Assembly: GCF_023657445.1 (NCBI RefSeq)
Contig: NZ_JAGTWY010000001.1
Span: 2,914,001-2,978,000 of the forward strand
Source: Marinobacter sediminum
Lineage (GTDB): Bacteria > Pseudomonadota > Gammaproteobacteria > Pseudomonadales > Oleiphilaceae
Length of the DNA stretch: 64,000 bases
Direction: 5' to 3'
The notes under the pieces were generated by a model, which made no database searches, was not told the origin of the DNA, and saw only the letters and a list, made by a program, of their open reading frames with translations. Position numbers and translations under genes: made by a program. Positions 63,490-64,000 of this stretch are shown here, piece by piece; the first letter of the stretch is position 1; each line of letters opens with the position of its first letter.

Positions 63490-64000
63490 TTGACTCTCAA
63501 GCGCCAACTCCTCGTTGCCAGCCTGCTCATGCTGCTTATACCCTGGGCTGGCCTGCAATTTGTGCTGGAGCTCGACGATGCCCTGCGCCAACAGGCCCGG
63601 GAGCAACTCCGGGAACATGCCCAACGACTGGCGAAAACCGTGGGCGATGAGCTGATTGGGCAGGCTCCAGTGACGACGGACACGCCTGCAATCTTTGTCG
63701 AGTCCATCGACCGCGAAATTAACCTGGACGGGTATGCCAACGACTGGCCCGGCTTTGAAGACGGCGAGCCGTTTCAGACATGGCAGACTGCCGGGCAGCC
63801 CCAGCAGGCCGGGCAACCCGGCCTCCAGTGGCAGGCGGCTTCCGATGGCCTGCATCTCTATCTGTTCGTTCGTGTTAACAACCGACAACCGGAGCGGTTT
63901 AATCCTGCCTCACCGCAACAGTCCCACGACCGTCTCGAGCTCTGGATCGAGCCTCCGGGCGATGATGTTGCGCAACCCGCACACCGACAATCCTGGCTTA
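63490..64000 (+). CDS. Sortase-system sensor histidine kinase (N-terminal part)
   Basis: The frame runs off the window, giving the first 170 residues. A TTG at 63490, eight bases after GAGG, is the likely start. A signal/membrane segment (LLVASLLMLLIPWAGLQF) is followed by a coiled coil and a periplasmic domain with LDGYANDWPGFEDG and LYLFVRVNN, which resembles a carbohydrate-binding-type sandwich. The catalytic domains lie beyond the window. Position after the regulator identifies it as the dedicated kinase. Confidence 0.85.
   Translation, partial: MTLKRQLLVASLLMLLIPWAGLQFVLELDDALRQQAREQLREHAQRLAKTVGDELIGQAPVTTDTPAIFVESIDREINLDGYANDWPGFEDGEPFQTWQTAGQPQQAGQPGLQWQAASDGLHLYLFVRVNNRQPERFNPASPQQSHDRLELWIEPPGDDVAQPAHRQSWL

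Noticed and set aside
1..64000. tRNA, rRNA, CRISPR, prophage or insertion-sequence genes
   Set aside because: I looked in all intergenic gaps and found no convincing tRNA arm pattern, regular spaced repeats, transposase or phage proteins.

Overview
The window looks like chromosome of a marine gammaproteobacterium, most probably Marinobacter or a close relative. Evidence: moderately high GC, dense short-spaced operons, long PstC/PstA proteins, an aioBA arsenite oxidase pair, a NifJ-type pyruvate:ferredoxin oxidoreductase, and the dedicated Gram-negative sortase system. This is inferred from gene content; no rRNA or tRNA gene is present to settle it. No prophage, intact insertion sequence, CRISPR array or tRNA was seen.

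Layout. 1-1021: end of a UbiF-like hydroxylase, then a HIT hydrolase. 1037-6622: phosphate uptake, with pstS behind a Pho box, a hairpin, then pstC-pstA-pstB-phoU. 6726-13414: YciA thioesterase, nifJ with an overlapping dihydroorotate-dehydrogenase-like gene, a short DksA-type zinc-finger protein and an MFS carrier. 13603-18365: an arsenic-related patch (permease, redox-active thioredoxin-like protein, a 30-codon remnant of a glyceraldehyde-3-phosphate dehydrogenase gene, aioB, aioA, terminator). 18455-27804: uppP, uvrD, a semialdehyde dehydrogenase divergent from an acetylpolyamine-amidohydrolase-like gene, thiI, ppnN, cytochrome c. 28021-34934: acyl-CoA hydrolase, ankyrin lipoprotein, DUF2237-tmcA, and a second UvrD-like helicase. 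35093-42406: OmpA/TSP3 protein, small secreted protein, methyltransferase, dadA, ppk2, tatD, HD-GYP. 42537-45772: a lipoprotein binding protein overlapping a binding-protein/PAS/GGDEF sensor. 45877-54488: lysO, two small conserved genes, a broken response regulator, acnA, a chemotaxis receptor and an ABC exporter. 54633-59836: a zinc-finger/TPR membrane protein facing a rhomboid/TPR protease, a signal-less OmpA-domain protein, MAPEG, GlsB and PlsC proteins. 59883-64000: sortase, sortase target, and a divergent response regulator and histidine kinase (the kinase runs off the end).

The most unusual signal is a family of structured intergenic repeats with three copies (19277-19390, 32455-32564 and, inverted and diverged, 21681-21766). 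Each has long perfectly complementary arms closing a core with two hairpins. Copies 1 and 2 share the core almost exactly but differ at ten outer-arm positions, and every difference is compensated on the other side. All three lie next to a gene for a UvrD-family helicase. A fourth element, unrelated in sequence but similar in plan, lies upstream of acnA (50820-50888).
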